NCBI GenBank assembly: GCA_030581615.1
Contig: JAKTTT010000040.1
Span: 62,001 to 126,000, forward strand
Origin: Alloascoidea africana
Lineage: Eukaryota > Ascomycota > Alloascoideomycetes > Alloascoideales > Alloascoideaceae
Direction: 5' to 3'
Length of the DNA: 64,000 nucleotides
Shown one piece after another: positions 63,305-64,000 of this stretch. A model generated the notes under the pieces. That model was not told the DNA's origin and ran no database searches. It worked only from the letters and a program-made list of their open reading frames with translations. The position numbers were made by a program, and so were the translations under genes. Within the stretch, counting starts at the first letter, position 1. Each line of letters starts with the position of its first letter.

Positions 63305-64000
63305 CTATTCTCTCTCCTCGTCTGCATTCAGAATATATTCATGGAAAAAGGCAATCAACTGCAGATGAGCATCAAACTCAACGTTCTCATTCACCTTATG
63401 TATATTTGATTTCTCAAAATCAAGCACAATGGGCGTGAACCTATAGATGTTGGAAGTTAAGGCCCAATAATGTTTTGTGTCTGTATTTGCCGTCATTACG
63501 ACTGGAGCAACGACAATGCTTTCTTCAGAAGCAGAATCTTCCGGGTTCAGCTCAGTATTAAGCTTGGGAATCACGGCATCCTCGTACAGATGACGAACAG
63601 TACCAGACAAAATTTCCCAAGATTCTCCATATGTTGGAGATAAAGGAGCTGGCTCCAGGCCTTCCTCTGTAGATGTGAGGTTGAATATGCCATTGTCGGG
63701 ATTATTCTGGGGTATTATAACATTTCCATTCACCTCCAAACCAATTCCATATTTCAGAGATATTTGTTCCACATCTTTGGCAAACTTATTCACCGTCTCC
63801 TCAACGCTTGACTCCACTGCTATCCTACTATTGATCAGCAGACTGGTGAATTCGGGAAGTGCATTTGATTTGATTCCACCATGGATAACATCGACTGCTT
63901 GGGTTGTCAATACAAACGTCTTTGTTAGCCGATCTTTCAAGAGTACTTGAATTACAGCATCATTAGAGTGCTGGTCAGTACCAGCATGCAAGACGGCTTT
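63305..64000 (-). CDS. CPS1: Cps1-type vacuolar carboxypeptidase S, C-terminal part
   Basis: Vacuolar M20 metallopeptidase; the gene is cut by the right edge and only its last 231 codons plus the stop are here. Family blocks read TTQAVDVIHGGIKSNALPE, EPAPLSPTYGESWEILSGT, ANTDTKHYWALTSNIYRF and NIHKVNENV. The His in HKVNE corresponds to the final metal ligand of M20 enzymes. In the usual Cps1 block the end is VNEHV and here it is VNENV. The catalytic Asp and Glu and the N-terminal membrane anchor lie outside the window. No intron is seen in this part. Confidence 0.9.
   Translation of the reverse strand, partial: KAVLHAGTDQHSNDAVIQVLLKDRLTKTFVLTTQAVDVIHGGIKSNALPEFTSLLINSRIAVESSVEETVNKFAKDVEQISLKYGIGLEVNGNVIIPQNNPDNGIFNLTSTEEGLEPAPLSPTYGESWEILSGTVRHLYEDAVIPKLNTELNPEDSASEESIVVAPVVMTANTDTKHYWALTSNIYRFTPIVLDFEKSNIHKVNENVEFDAHLQLIAFFHEYILNADEERE

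Overview
The window is nuclear DNA of a budding yeast (Saccharomycotina). The proteins are typical yeast orthologues (Crm1, Ded1, Elp2, Urb1, Atg7, Spc97, Atp7, Rpl26, Bgl2). Introns are short with GTAAGT/GTATGT donors and CTAAY or TACTAAC branch sites. CTG decodes as leucine at conserved positions, for example Crm1 Leu15-Leu16, so this is not a CUG-Ser or CUG-Ala yeast. About half of the genes have introns, up to five in one gene. The RPL26 promoter carries a Tbf1-type palindrome next to a Cbf1 E-box. Genes missing from baker's yeast are present (a TBC1D5-type RabGAP, a tentative TMEM135-like protein, a DOPA-dioxygenase-family protein). Together these point to a lineage outside Saccharomycetaceae, probably an early-diverging one. 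I cannot name the species.

Layout, left to right: a six-repeat HTH-psq protein (-), SPC97 (-), ATG7 (-) head to head with a TBC1D5-type RabGAP (+), a multi-pass membrane protein (+), ELP2 (-), a decayed serine carboxypeptidase (-) and an intact carboxypeptidase Y-type gene (-). A gene-poor stretch at about 18.0-24.0 kb surrounds the intact carboxypeptidase. Then come URB1 (+), ATP7 (+), a small unknown membrane protein (+), an amino-acid permease (-), a short-chain dehydrogenase (-), CRM1 (+), BGL2 (+), an MDR oxidoreductase (+), DFG5 (-), a 57-residue GPI-type protein (-), the ceramide synthase LAG1 (+), RPL26 (+), PFK26 (+), CAX4 (-), DED1 (+), a DOPA-dioxygenase-family gene (-) and the 3' part of CPS1 (-), which runs off the right edge.

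There is no operon-like logic, but some themes recur. Ribosome and translation genes (URB1, RPL26, DED1) share a CACGTG box 80-150 bp upstream of the ATG. Wall and glycan genes (BGL2, DFG5, the tiny GPI protein, CAX4) and vacuole/autophagy genes (ATG7, carboxypeptidase Y type, CPS1) recur. Several promoters contain GC-rich islands with short tandem repeats in otherwise AT-rich DNA.

Splice structures were read by hand from donor, branch and acceptor signals plus frame and family continuity, and were not checked against transcripts. I saw no rRNA, convincing tRNA, CRISPR array or intact mobile element.
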